A stretch of 64,000 bases of DNA from HGM13006 sp900757695 (GTDB taxonomy: Bacteria; Bacillota; Clostridia; Oscillospirales; Oscillospiraceae): the NCBI GenBank assembly GCA_959607825.1, contig CAUHNW010000003.1, positions 134,702-198,701 of the forward strand, in the 5' to 3' direction. The position numbers and the translations under genes are program-made. Shown piece by piece: positions 51,070-59,797 of the stretch. Each line of letters opens with the position of its first letter. Positions within the stretch are counted from its first letter, which is position 1. The notes under the pieces were generated by a model. The model made no database searches, was not told the origin of the DNA, and worked only from the letters and a program-made list of their open reading frames with translations.

Positions 51070-51911
51070 CCGATCCAAGACTGACACTGGAAGAGCGCAT
51101 TGAAGCAGAGCTCAAAAGCTATGACGGCACCATGGGTCTTTATATGGATGACCTCAAGGGAAATGTCATTACCCGGTTTCCGGATGAACCCTTTGAGACG
51201 GCCAGTACCATCAAGGTCTACATTCTGGCGGCGCTGTTTGACGCCATCGAGCAGGGAAAGGCAAGCCTCAAGGATATGCTGACCTGTGAAGAACGATTCT
51301 GGATCGACGGCAGCGGCATACTGGGCTCGCTGGAAGTGGGAACTATCCTGTCTGTCAAGAACGTGGCAACGCTGATGATCGTTGTCAGCGACAATATCGC
51401 CACCAATATGCTCATTGATTATCTTGGCATCGATTCGATCAATGCCTGCATTCAGAAGCTGGGCTGCAAGGACACAAAGCTCCACAACGTGCTGGACTTT
51501 GCCAAGTACCATCAGTTGGGCACCACTACGCCCGGAGACTATGCTTCCATGTTTGTTCGCATTGCGAATCGAACACTGGTAAGCCCGGAGGCATCGCAGC
51601 AGATGTGGGAGATCCTTTCCCAGCAGCACTATAATTCCATGATCGTAAAATCTCTGCCCCAGTTCTATGTGGATCCGGACAACTATGATGAGCAGCTGTT
51701 CTGGTTTGCATCAAAATCCGGCAGTATGAATGCCTGCCGGAATGATGGCGGCATTATTACCACACCCTATGGGAGCTATGTGATCGTGATGCTCAACAAG
51801 GATTTTTCCGACAAGCAGTATTATCCGGAGCATCCGGCAACGGTGTTCGGTTCCCGTGTCAGCCGATTGATTTTTGATCAGTATCTGACGCTGGAGGGAC
51901 GAATTAAGTAA
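51066..51911 (+). CDS. Cytosolic class A beta-lactamase-fold serine hydrolase
   Basis: The 281-residue protein has SxxK STIK (47-50), SDN (108-110) and KSG (217-219), but no signal peptide and no clear ExxLN omega-loop motif. It is unlikely to be a secreted beta-lactamase. Translational coupling to the M19 dipeptidase (ATGA) suggests a peptidase or amidase on internal peptides. Some family members are penicillin-binding esterases, which is an alternative. Confidence 0.85.
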   Translation: MTDPRLTLEERIEAELKSYDGTMGLYMDDLKGNVITRFPDEPFETASTIKVYILAALFDAIEQGKASLKDMLTCEERFWIDGSGILGSLEVGTILSVKNVATLMIVVSDNIATNMLIDYLGIDSINACIQKLGCKDTKLHNVLDFAKYHQLGTTTPGDYASMFVRIANRTLVSPEASQQMWEILSQQHYNSMIVKSLPQFYVDPDNYDEQLFWFASKSGSMNACRNDGGIITTPYGSYVIVMLNKDFSDKQYYPEHPATVFGSRVSRLIFDQYLTLEGRIK

Positions 51912-51951
51912 CCTGATTTTACCAGACGAATGGGCATATTGTACAAAGGGG

Positions 51952-51981
51952 TTGTAATAATACCCCGGGCTATGATATACT
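51952..51981 (+). promoter_or_regulatory. Promoter of the peptide-YgjP-chromate transporter-ruv operon
   Basis: TTGTAA (51952-51957), 18 bp, TATACT (51976-51981). Confidence 0.6.
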
Positions 51982-52016
51982 GTACACGATAAGCGCCGTA
52001 AAACGGAGGATGAAGT

Positions 52017-52187
52017 ATGGGAAAAAAGAAGAATGGTGAGGATTTGCAGAACACACCGGTTCTGGAGATTAAGCCCAGTGAGGAATATCATCCCCGGCCC
52101 ATGTGGCAGCGGATCGCAGCGTGGATCATCATTGCGCTGATCGTTGCGGCAACGGGCATTATCGGACTGTGGGGGAACTTTGGTTGA
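52017..52187 (+). CDS. 56-aa single-pass membrane peptide
   Basis: The frame starts after CGGAGGATGAAGT and encodes a charged N-terminal stretch, MGKKKNGEDLQNTP, and one helix, WQRIAAWIIIALIVAATGIIG. The next gene starts at TTG 52184, overlapping its stop, so the two are coupled. The function is unknown. Confidence 0.68.
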   Translation: MGKKKNGEDLQNTPVLEIKPSEEYHPRPMWQRIAAWIIIALIVAATGIIGLWGNFG

Positions 52188-52870
52188 TCTCCTATGAGTT
52201 GATCCGAAGTAAGCGTAAGACGGTATCCATCCGCATTACGCCGGAAGGAAACGTGCAGGTGCGTGCGCCGCTGCGGTGTCCCCGAAGCTATATCGATCAG
52301 TTTGTACGGGAAAAGCAGGACTGGATCCTTTCTCATCAAGCGGAGGTATGCACTGCGCTGGCGCAGCGCAGCCAATGGCGGATTCGGGCAGGCGATACCC
52401 TGATGTTCTGTGGAGAGCCCTATGAGGTCGTTCTGACCGACCAGCGCCGTGGCAGTCTGGATATGCAGGCGCATATACTGGTATTGCCGGATATAGCTGT
52501 GGATGAGGTCATGGGACTGGTAGAGCGGCTCTACCGCCGGGGCGGCCTTCCATGGATTCAGGAGCGGCTGGCATACTGGGCCGGAATCATGCAGGTGACC
52601 TATGGAACAGTCAGCCTGTCCTCGGCCATGCGCCGGTGGGGAAGCTGTTCCTCCAATGGCAATATTCATATCAGCTGGCTTTTGCTGTTTGCACCGCAGC
52701 GGGCCATTGATTATGTACTGGTTCATGAACTGTGCCATCGAATTGAGTTTAATCACAGCCGGGCATTCTGGGCGCAGGTGGCCCGGTATATGCCCGACTA
52801 TGTAGCACAGAAGAAAGCCCTTGCGGCACTTCAGCAGCAGCTGTTTGTGCAGGGGTGGAGTAAAAAATAA
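52184..52870 (+). CDS. YgjP-type zinc metallopeptidase (SprT-like)
   Basis: The 228-residue protein has RSKRKTVSIRITPEGNVQVRAP, a typical YgjP N-terminal motif, then RWGSCSSNGNIHISW and the zinc site VHELCHRIEFNHSRAFW. It is likely cytosolic. The TTG start is inferred from the GGGGG site and the overlap with the preceding peptide stop; no ATG precedes the conserved N terminus in a sensible place. Confidence 0.87.
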   Translation: MISYELIRSKRKTVSIRITPEGNVQVRAPLRCPRSYIDQFVREKQDWILSHQAEVCTALAQRSQWRIRAGDTLMFCGEPYEVVLTDQRRGSLDMQAHILVLPDIAVDEVMGLVERLYRRGGLPWIQERLAYWAGIMQVTYGTVSLSSAMRRWGSCSSNGNIHISWLLLFAPQRAIDYVLVHELCHRIEFNHSRAFWAQVARYMPDYVAQKKALAALQQQLFVQGWSKK

Positions 52871-52891
52871 ACGGAAAGATGGGGGGACCCT

Positions 52892-53443
52892 GTGAAAGAA
52901 TATTTGGAACTGATCGTAACGTTCTTTAAGATCGGCATTATGACCTTTGGCGGCGGCTATGCCATGCTGCCGATGATTCAGCGGGAAGTTGTGGAGAAAA
53001 AGGGCTGGGCTACGGAGGAAGAGATCCTCAATTACTATGCCATTGGGCAGTGCACCCCCGGTGTGATCGCCGTGAATACGGCGACTTTTATTGGAGACAG
53101 CCGAAAAGGCGTATTGGGCGGCTTCATGGCAACGCTGGGTGTGGTAATGCCCAGCCTGATCATTATTTCGATTATTGCGGCGGTACTCAACAACTTTGCA
53201 GAGATCGAGGCGGTGCAGCATGCACTGGCCGGGATCCGTGTTTCTGTTGTAGTACTGGTGGGCTTCTCGGTGTGGAAGCTCATGAAGTCCGGGGTCAAGG
53301 GTGCCTTTGGATGGATCGTTTTTGTACTGACCTTTTTGGTGTCGGCCATTTTTGGCCTGTCACCGGTGGTGATCGTTGTTGCAGCTGCTGTAGCCGGTGT
53401 GATCAGCGGCTATGCCGAAGAGCGTAAGGGGGCAAAGAAATGA
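52892..53443 (+). CDS. Chromate transporter, N-terminal half type
   Basis: The 183-residue protein has about five to six membrane helices with FGGGYAMLPMIQREVVEKKGW and the QCTPGVIAVNTATFIG core. Short CHR proteins act as pairs. The partner gene starts with an ATGA overlap. In anaerobes the physiological substrate is not known to be chromate. GTG 52892 follows GGGGGGA. Confidence 0.88.
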   Translation: MKEYLELIVTFFKIGIMTFGGGYAMLPMIQREVVEKKGWATEEEILNYYAIGQCTPGVIAVNTATFIGDSRKGVLGGFMATLGVVMPSLIIISIIAAVLNNFAEIEAVQHALAGIRVSVVVLVGFSVWKLMKSGVKGAFGWIVFVLTFLVSAIFGLSPVVIVVAAAVAGVISGYAEERKGAKK

Positions 53444-53997
53444 GTGATTTGCTCCTGATGTGTTTGGAGTTCTTCAAAACAGGGCTTCTCAGCGTGGGCG
53501 GCGGATTGGCTACGCTGCCGTTTCTCTACTCCATGGCGGACAGATATCCCTGGTTTGATCGTGCACAGCTCTCTGACATGATTGCGGTGTCCGAGTCTAC
53601 CCCCGGCCCCATGGGCGTCAATATGGCTACCTATGCGGGTTATACCACCCATGGACTTCTGGGGGCAGTACTGGCTACTTTCTTTTTGACGCTGCCCAGT
53701 ATTATTGTGATCTTAATCGTGGCACGTTTTTTGCAGCGGTTTCAGTCCAGCAAGGGAGTTCAGCGGGTGCTGTCTGGCCTTCGGCCCGCATCCGTTGGAC
53801 TGATTGCGGCGGCTGGCTTCGGAATTTTGAAAATCGCCCTGAGCTTTAGTCCTGCGCTGGGCGCAGCAGATTGCATCAACTGGAAATCTCTTGCGGTGAT
53901 GCTGGTGATTGGCGTCCTGTATCGGCTGAAGCAGAAGTGGCATCCCATCATCTTTATTGCACTGGGTGCTGTGGCCGGATTGGTGCTGGGACTATGA
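53440..53997 (+). CDS. Chromate transporter, second half type
   Basis: The 185-residue paralogue has the same five to six helices with VGGGLATLPFLYSMADRYPWF and SESTPGPMGVNMATYAG. Together with the previous gene it should make a full CHR channel with an inverted repeat. The ruvC gene overlaps its stop by ATGA. Confidence 0.88.
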   Translation: MSDLLLMCLEFFKTGLLSVGGGLATLPFLYSMADRYPWFDRAQLSDMIAVSESTPGPMGVNMATYAGYTTHGLLGAVLATFFLTLPSIIVILIVARFLQRFQSSKGVQRVLSGLRPASVGLIAAAGFGILKIALSFSPALGAADCINWKSLAVMLVIGVLYRLKQKWHPIIFIALGAVAGLVLGL

Positions 53998-54497
53998 AAC
54001 GGATTCTCGGCATTGACCCCGGCTTTGCCACCATTGGGTTCGGACTGATCGCTGCGGAAGCGGGAGCCGTGCAGATGCTCCGGTATGGTGCGATCACTAC
54101 CCCGGCGGGGATGGAGTTTCCACAGCGGCTCAAGCTGATCTATGATGACATGCTGGAGCTGCTGGAGCTGCTGAAGCCGGATGCGGTTTCCATTGAAGAG
54201 CTGTTTTTCAACACCAATATTACCACAGGTATTCAGGTGGCCCATGGACGGGGCGTGATCCTGTTGGCCTGTACCAATTACGGGGTGGAGATCCACGAAT
54301 ATACTCCGTTGCAGGTAAAACAGGCGGTGGCGGGGTATGGCCGTGCGGAGAAACGGCAGGTCATGGATATGACCAAACGGCTGCTGCACTTGGAGAAGAT
54401 CCCGCGGCCCGATGATGCAGCGGATGGTCTTGCACTGGCATTGTGCCATGCAAGATCCAGTACGTCTCTGCTGTCGGCCTTGCAGCGAAAGCCTTAG
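53994..54497 (+). CDS. ruvC: Holliday junction resolvase RuvC
   Basis: The 167-residue nuclease has the acidic residues ILGIDPG and SIEELFF plus the DDAADGLALALCH end. RuvC cuts Holliday junctions. It leads the ruvCAB cluster and is coupled to the chromate transporter gene. Confidence 0.96.
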   Translation: MKRILGIDPGFATIGFGLIAAEAGAVQMLRYGAITTPAGMEFPQRLKLIYDDMLELLELLKPDAVSIEELFFNTNITTGIQVAHGRGVILLACTNYGVEIHEYTPLQVKQAVAGYGRAEKRQVMDMTKRLLHLEKIPRPDDAADGLALALCHARSSTSLLSALQRKP

Positions 54498-54507
54498 GAG
54501 GAATCAG

Positions 54508-55122
54508 ATGTTTTACTATTTACGGGGGCAGGTTGCCGCCATGGATCAGAGCCTTGTGGTGATCGACTGCGGCGGTGTTGGCTTTTCGGTGAATACAACC
54601 ACCAATACCTTGGCCCGATTGAAGATCGGCGAGGAAGCAAAGCTGTTTACCCATTGTGCCATCCGGGAGGATGCCTTTGATATCTACGGGTTTTCTACCC
54701 GGCAGGAACTGGATACTTATAAAATGCTTATTTCCATCAATGGTGTTGGCGCAAAGGCGGCATTATCGCTGCTTTCATCGGTGACGCCCGATGGACTCCG
54801 CATGGCGGTGGTGACACAGAATGAAAAGCTGCTGACTGCAGCGCCCGGCGTTGGGAAGAAGATTGCCCAGCGAATCCTGCTGGAATTGAAGGATAAGCTG
54901 GGGGCAATTACCGAAATCGATCTTCGGGAGGGGGACCCGGTTGCGGTGGCACCCATCGGCCCGGGCAGCAAGGCTGCCGAGGCGGTTCAGGCCCTGCAGA
55001 CCCTTGGATACGACCAGACTACCATTAACGCCATTATGAAGGGCATCGATGTGGAGCACCTTGAGATTCAGAATATCATCAAGCAGGCCCTCCGTGCCAC
55101 CATGCAGAATCAGAATGGATAA
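54508..55122 (+). CDS. ruvA: Holliday junction branch migration protein RuvA
   Basis: The 204-residue protein has the OB fold (FYYLRGQVAAM), two HhH motifs (NGVGAKAALSLLS and PGVGKKIAQRIL) and a C-terminal domain that contacts RuvB. ATG 54508 follows AGGAGG. ruvB starts 11 bases later. Confidence 0.96.
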   Translation: MFYYLRGQVAAMDQSLVVIDCGGVGFSVNTTTNTLARLKIGEEAKLFTHCAIREDAFDIYGFSTRQELDTYKMLISINGVGAKAALSLLSSVTPDGLRMAVVTQNEKLLTAAPGVGKKIAQRILLELKDKLGAITEIDLREGDPVAVAPIGPGSKAAEAVQALQTLGYDQTTINAIMKGIDVEHLEIQNIIKQALRATMQNQNG

Positions 55123-55133
55123 GGAGGCATTCC

Positions 55134-56180
55134 ATGAGTATTGATTTTTCGGAGGAAATGGAAGCGCCTCTGATCACCACTGGACGAACCCCCCTGGATG
55201 CGGGGGAGAACAATCTTCGGCCGCAGACGCTTCGTGACTACACCGGGCAGGAGAAGGCCAAGGGGAATTTGAAGGTCTACATCGAGGCAGCACAGCGCCG
55301 TGGTGAGCCACTGGATCACGTGCTGCTCTACGGCCCTCCCGGACTGGGAAAAACGACGCTGGCCGGTGTCATCGCCAATGAAATGGGGGTAAACCTTCGG
55401 GTGACCTCCGGCCCGGCCATTGAAAAGACCGGGGATCTTGCGGCACTGCTGACCAATCTTTCTGAAGGGGATATCCTGTTCATTGATGAGATCCATCGGC
55501 TCAACCGGGTGGTGGAGGAGCTGCTCTACCCCGCTATGGAGGACTATGCCATTGATATCATCATTGGAAAGGGCCCTTCGGCCAATTCTATTCGGCTGGA
55601 TCTGCCCAAGTTTACACTGATCGGCGCCACTACCCGGGCGGGGCAGCTTTCTTCCCCGCTGCGTGACCGCTTTGGCGTCAGCCTTCGGCTGGAGCTCTAC
55701 CAGCCAAAGGAACTGCAAAAGATTGTCCTGCGCAGTGCGGCGCTGCTGGGCACGGAGATCGATCCACAAGGTGCACTGGAAATTGCCTCCCGCAGCCGCG
55801 GGACTCCGCGGCTTGCCAACCGGATGCTCCGGCGGGTGAGGGACTTTGCACTGGTGTACCATGATGGTGTGATCGATCGGGAGGCGGCCAATGACGCATT
55901 GAACCGGCTGGAAGTGGATGAACTGGGACTGGATGAAACAGACCGGCGGATGCTTCGCTCCATCATTGTGAACTATGGCGGCGGCCCGGTGGGGCTCGAA
56001 ACACTGGCTGCGACCATTGGGGAAGAAGCGGTGACGCTGGAGGACGTCTATGAGCCATATCTGATGCAAATCGGATTTTTAACACGCACGCCTCGGGGGC
56101 GCTGCGTTACACAGCTGGCCTATGACCATCTTGGGATTGCCCATGCGGCAGAGGACAATGGTCAGCTGAGCATTGAATAA
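55134..56180 (+). CDS. ruvB: Holliday junction helicase RuvB
   Basis: The 348-residue AAA+ motor has Walker A GPPGLGKTTLA, Walker B ILFIDEIHRL, sensor ATTRAGQLSSPLRDRFG and the C-terminal winged helix (TPRGRCVTQLAYDHL). It drives branch migration with RuvA. Confidence 0.97.
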   Translation: MSIDFSEEMEAPLITTGRTPLDAGENNLRPQTLRDYTGQEKAKGNLKVYIEAAQRRGEPLDHVLLYGPPGLGKTTLAGVIANEMGVNLRVTSGPAIEKTGDLAALLTNLSEGDILFIDEIHRLNRVVEELLYPAMEDYAIDIIIGKGPSANSIRLDLPKFTLIGATTRAGQLSSPLRDRFGVSLRLELYQPKELQKIVLRSAALLGTEIDPQGALEIASRSRGTPRLANRMLRRVRDFALVYHDGVIDREAANDALNRLEVDELGLDETDRRMLRSIIVNYGGGPVGLETLAATIGEEAVTLEDVYEPYLMQIGFLTRTPRGRCVTQLAYDHLGIAHAAEDNGQLSIE

Positions 56181-56195
56181 GAAGGAGATCATATT

Positions 56196-57548
56196 ATGGG
56201 TAAACTATTTGGAACAGACGGAATCAGAGGAATTGCCAATGAACAGCTGGATGCGCTTCTGGCCTATCGGATCGGGCAGGCAGCGGCCATTGTCCTTGGG
56301 AAAGATCGGGCAGATAAGCCCATGGTGGTGATTGGCAAGGATACGCGCATTTCTTCGGATATGCTGGAAGGAGCTATGACTGCCGGACTGCTGGCCTGCG
56401 GCGCCAATGTCCATACCCTTGGTGTGATCTCCACCCCCGCAGTGGCACTGACGACCATGATGAGCAAGGCTGCAGCCGGTGTTGTGATCTCCGCCTCCCA
56501 TAATCCCTATGAGTATAACGGCATCAAGTTCTTTGCTCCTGATGGCACAAAGCTGCCGGATGATATGGAGAACACCATTGAGGAGCTCGTGCTCAGCGAT
56601 GGACCCCTTCCGACCAAGAAGGGCGGAGACATCGGCGTGACCTACGATGACCGGCACTCTGTAGATCTTTATATCCGCTATCTGGTATCCACAATAAAGG
56701 GTGACCCCCATGACCTCCGTGTACTGGTGGACTGTGCCAACGGTGCGGCCTCTGTAACGGCCCAGCGGCTCTTCAATCGCTATGACATGGACGTAAACTA
56801 TATCAATGATAAGCCCAATGGCGTCAACATCAATGTAGATTGCGGCTCCACCCATCTCGACAAGCTGGGCCAGCGGGTACGGGAGGGCTGCTATGACGTG
56901 GGCATTGCCTTTGACGGTGATGCGGATCGCTGCCTTGCGGTAGATGAAAATGGCAATGAAATTGACGGCGACAAGATCATGGCGCTGATTGCCCGGGCCA
57001 TGAAGGAGTCCGGTGATCTGAAGAATGACGGTTTTGTGGCCACTGTCATGAGCAATATCGGTCTCCATAAATATGTGCAGGCCCATGGCTATCGGGTGCT
57101 CTGTGCCGATGTGGGCGACAAGAATGTCAAGGAAATGATGGTCAAGGAGGATATGGTGCTGGGCGGTGAGCAGTCCGGCCACATTATCTTCAGCAACCAT
57201 ATGCCGACCGGAGACGGCCAGCTGACCGCACTGCACTTCCTGAGCATCATCAGCAAATATGGTACGCCGGTAAGCTCTCTGGTGGGCGAGATCAAGCGGT
57301 ATCCTCAGGTGCTGATCAATGTGCCGGGGCCCTATAGTGTGGCGGATAAGGCAGCGCTGATTGCATCGGATACCGTTCAGAATGCCGTTCGTCAGGAGGA
57401 AGCGTCGCTGGGAGATGCGGGCAGAATTCTGGTACGGCCTTCCGGCACCGAGGCGCTGCTTCGGGTAATGGTAGAGGCCCAGGAAGAGGCTGTGGCCAAT
57501 GCTGTGGCACAGCGTTTGGCGAAAGTCATCGAAAACGCACAAAAATAA
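56196..57548 (+). CDS. glmM: Phosphoglucosamine mutase GlmM
   Basis: The enzyme makes glucosamine-1-phosphate for the cell wall. The 450-residue protein has MGKLFGTDGIRGIAN, the active serine in ISASHNPYEYNG, the metal loop FDGDADRCLA, the sugar loop GGEQSGH and RPSGTEALLR. It starts 15 bases after ruvB with an AAGGAGA site. Confidence 0.96.
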   Translation: MGKLFGTDGIRGIANEQLDALLAYRIGQAAAIVLGKDRADKPMVVIGKDTRISSDMLEGAMTAGLLACGANVHTLGVISTPAVALTTMMSKAAAGVVISASHNPYEYNGIKFFAPDGTKLPDDMENTIEELVLSDGPLPTKKGGDIGVTYDDRHSVDLYIRYLVSTIKGDPHDLRVLVDCANGAASVTAQRLFNRYDMDVNYINDKPNGVNINVDCGSTHLDKLGQRVREGCYDVGIAFDGDADRCLAVDENGNEIDGDKIMALIARAMKESGDLKNDGFVATVMSNIGLHKYVQAHGYRVLCADVGDKNVKEMMVKEDMVLGGEQSGHIIFSNHMPTGDGQLTALHFLSIISKYGTPVSSLVGEIKRYPQVLINVPGPYSVADKAALIASDTVQNAVRQEEASLGDAGRILVRPSGTEALLRVMVEAQEEAVANAVAQRLAKVIENAQK

Positions 57549-57578
57549 CGCCCGAATCAAAATAAATTTTAGAAAGTA

Positions 57579-57606
57579 TTGACATTATCCTGTCTTGTGG
57601 TATAAT
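57579..57606 (+). promoter_or_regulatory. Sigma-A promoter of the zinc-ribbon gene
   Basis: TTGACA (57579-57584), 16 bp, TATAAT (57601-57606). Confidence 0.8.
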
Positions 57607-57612
57607 GAGAGA

Positions 57613-57876
57613 CAGCGTGATGCAGATTTCTTCTGCATGCTTCAGAACCAATTCCAGTTATTCCGTATTGTCAAGCCCCACTCTTTTGATTTGCCTTTGC
57701 GGTCTTTAGATCAGCTTGCTGTTTGGAATCCGGTGCTTTTCCGGACGGTGTTCGGTATTCTGATGCCGAGTAAGGCGAGGTCGGCGCATGACGCCGCTTG
57801 CATATAACAATCCCTTGCAGCTCATGTTATTAGAGTGTAAAGGGCAAATCTATCTGTTCAAAGAGAGGGAAATACT
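57613..57876 (+). promoter_or_regulatory. Long structured leader of the zinc-ribbon gene
   Basis: About 265 bases lie between the promoter and the start codon with no convincing gene (a 70-codon frame there looks non-coding). Small hairpins can be drawn: 57620-57626 with 57632-57638, 57729-57733 with 57741-57745, and 57782-57786 with 57792-57796. It may regulate translation, perhaps with temperature or a ligand. Confidence 0.5.
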
Positions 57877-58152
57877 ATGTACGAAGACAAGATCTTGGTC
57901 TGCAAAGAGTGCGGTGCGGAGTTTACCTTTACCGCTGGTGAGCAGGAGTTCTACGCAGAGAGAGGCTTCCAGAACGAGCCCCAGCGCTGCAAGGCCTGCC
58001 GTGATGCGCGGAAGAACGCACAGCGTGGCCCCCGCCAGTATTACACTGCTGTATGCGCTGCATGCGGTCAGGAGGCTAGAGTTCCGTTTGAGCCCAAGTC
58101 CGACCGCCCCGTTTACTGCTCTGATTGCTTTGCAAAGATGAGAGAGGGCTAA
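57877..58152 (+). CDS. Zinc-ribbon protein
   Basis: The 91-residue protein has two Cys4 zinc sites: ILVCKECGAEF with RCKACRDARK, and VCAACGQEARVPF with YCSDCFAKMR. It matches the zinc-ribbon (zf-trcl-like) family of short proteins, often abundant and thought to be RNA- or ribosome-associated. The long leader suggests post-transcriptional control. GAGAGGGA precedes the ATG. Confidence 0.88.
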   Translation: MYEDKILVCKECGAEFTFTAGEQEFYAERGFQNEPQRCKACRDARKNAQRGPRQYYTAVCAACGQEARVPFEPKSDRPVYCSDCFAKMREG

Positions 58153-58164
58153 TCTCAAATATTC

Positions 58165-58198
58165 ATCAGCCGGCCTGTCGGGCCGGCTGATATTTTTT
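58165..58198 (+). terminator. Terminator after the zinc-ribbon gene
   Basis: A perfect 11-bp stem (58165-58175 with 58181-58191) and a TTTTTT tract. Confidence 0.92.
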
Positions 58199-58211
58199 CC
58201 TTGGAGGGACT

Positions 58212-58742
58212 ATGGACGTATATCTTTTGGAGACGGAGGGAGATCAATCCCGCGAGGCCCACGGGCTGTTGCGGGAGATCCTGAAAACGAACTATGGAAT
58301 TGAAGCACCGGTGCTTTCTGTGGGGCAGTTTGGCAAGCCGTATTTACAGAACGGCGGGCCGGAATTCAGTATTTCCCATACGCAGGGGGCTGTGGCCGTG
58401 GCGGTGGGAGATAGCCCTGTGGGGCTGGACTTGGAGCGTGTCCGGAGCTTTCATCAGCGGGTGCCCCAGCGGATCATGTCTGCCGGGGAGTATCAGTGGT
58501 TTGTCGGAAGAGGGGAGATGAAGTATGATTTCTTTACCCTCTGGACATTGAAGGAAAGCTACTATAAGTATCTTGGGACGGGCTTACGAGGCTTTCCCAA
58601 TGAGACGGAATTTTGGACGCAGGGCGGTGTCTGGCAATTGCGGGGGCAGGAGAAGCTGGTATTTTGGCTGCGGGAAGAAAAAAATCTGCTCATGGCCTTG
58701 TGCAGCCATGAGCAGGAAAAGGTTAATTTTCATAAGCTTTGA
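58212..58742 (+). CDS. 4'-phosphopantetheinyl transferase
   Basis: The 176-residue enzyme of the Sfp group has VGLDLERV and WTLKESYYKYLGTGL, the metal- and CoA-binding motifs. It moves phosphopantetheine to carrier proteins. The length is short for Sfp itself. It overlaps the convergent lysozyme gene by 20 bases. TTGGAGG precedes the ATG. Confidence 0.9.
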   Translation: MDVYLLETEGDQSREAHGLLREILKTNYGIEAPVLSVGQFGKPYLQNGGPEFSISHTQGAVAVAVGDSPVGLDLERVRSFHQRVPQRIMSAGEYQWFVGRGEMKYDFFTLWTLKESYYKYLGTGLRGFPNETEFWTQGGVWQLRGQEKLVFWLREEKNLLMALCSHEQEKVNFHKL

Positions 58743-59616
58743 AGCAGAGGTTCAGGTCTACCGGGGTGGAGACGCCCGGAAGCGTACCGCTTTCGGTATA
58801 CTGCCACATCCCAAAGTCATAGGGATAGCTGGGCGTATCCTGATATTCTGCCAGCCAGAATTCATAATTTTGGAGTGCGGAGAGATGGTAGTAGTTCTGC
58901 GCAATATCCAGATTGAAGTAGATACCGGCTTTGTACCCTGCGTTTTCGATGATCTGACAGAAGTGCTGGGCACATGCGGTAATTTCGGAGGAGCTGATGG
59001 TATCCGTTCGGGCCTCACCTTCGCTGATGGGCTCCCAGTCATAATAGATGGGATAATCGATCTGATAATCGGCCAGCTGAGACAGGACGGTCTGCGCTTC
59101 TGCCTCTGCTTCTTCGGTGGTCAGCGCCTGTGAGAAAAAGTAGACGCCTACGCCCAGTCCGGCGTTTCGGGCCGCTGCAAGGTTTTCTGCAAAGGACGAA
59201 TCAATGTTGATGGAGCCGTCAGTATAGCCTCGGTATCCGGCCCGGAGGATCACAAAGTCAATGGGGCTCTGTGTGAGGCTGTCCCAGTCGATGCTGCCCT
59301 GATGACTGGAGAGGTCGGCCCCAAGCTTTGCGGTCAGTGTGTCGGAAACATAGGTCCTGTATCCGTTTTCACTGCCGAAACATTGGGCGGACAGCGTACT
59401 GGGGGGAAGACCGGGCTCCGTGGAAACGGATACTTCCGGTACAGCCTCGGAGACGGCGGAGGTCAGCTGGCGGACATATCTGCCCAGCAGCCAGAAGGCC
59501 AGAATGAGAAATAGAAGTACAATCCCGATGGCGATGGCTGCGGTGCGGCTGTAATGGCTGCGGCGCTTTTTCCGGCGGCGTTTTTTTACGGGCTTTCGTT
59601 TTGTGGTTTGCGGCAT
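58723..59616 (-). CDS. GH25-family lysozyme, membrane-anchored
   Basis: The 297-residue protein has a basic cytosolic N terminus (KRKPVKKRRRKKRRSH), one membrane helix (AIAIGIVLLFLILAFWLLG) and an outer GH25 domain, with GADLSSHQGSIDW and the catalytic YYDWEPI. It should cut the MurNAc-GlcNAc bond of the wall. The start at 59616 follows GAAGGAGG; an earlier frame start at 59769 has none. The promoter is at 59673-59701. Confidence 0.93.
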   Translation of the reverse strand: MPQTTKRKPVKKRRRKKRRSHYSRTAAIAIGIVLLFLILAFWLLGRYVRQLTSAVSEAVPEVSVSTEPGLPPSTLSAQCFGSENGYRTYVSDTLTAKLGADLSSHQGSIDWDSLTQSPIDFVILRAGYRGYTDGSINIDSSFAENLAAARNAGLGVGVYFFSQALTTEEAEAEAQTVLSQLADYQIDYPIYYDWEPISEGEARTDTISSSEITACAQHFCQIIENAGYKAGIYFNLDIAQNYYHLSALQNYEFWLAEYQDTPSYPYDFGMWQYTESGTLPGVSTPVDLNLCFKAYEN

Positions 59617-59672
59617 AAATGACCTCCTTCCTTGGCAAATCGAATCCTGTCGAAATTCTGTTCTGAGAATTG

Positions 59673-59701
59673 AGTATAGCACAAAATGCAGGATTCTCCA
59701 A
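59673..59701 (-). promoter_or_regulatory. Promoter of the lysozyme gene
   Basis: Read on the minus strand, TTGGAG (59701-59696), 17 bp, TATACT (59678-59673). Confidence 0.7.
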
Positions 59702-59731
59702 TGAAAAATTGGAATATTCATAAATTTTTCA

Positions 59732-59760
59732 TTGTTTACAGAGGTAAAATAGTGTAGAAT
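59732..59760 (+). promoter_or_regulatory. Promoter of the CapA-like gene
   Basis: TTGTTT (59732-59737), 17 bp, TAGAAT (59755-59760). It is divergent from the lysozyme promoter. Confidence 0.6.
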
Positions 59761-59797
59761 AAATACCACGATGCAACAAAGAAAGGAGACCTGTCCA

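Noticed and set aside
52892..53997. Chromate resistance determinant acquired by transfer
   Set aside because: The pair is embedded in a coupled operon with ruvC and has host-like base composition; no mobile element signs are present.
56205..57560. Minus-strand open frame opposite glmM
   Set aside because: Shadow frame; no motif, and glmM is unambiguous.
57595..57807. 70-codon frame in the zinc-ribbon leader
   Set aside because: It begins inside the -10 region, lacks a ribosome binding site, and the composition is not coding-like.
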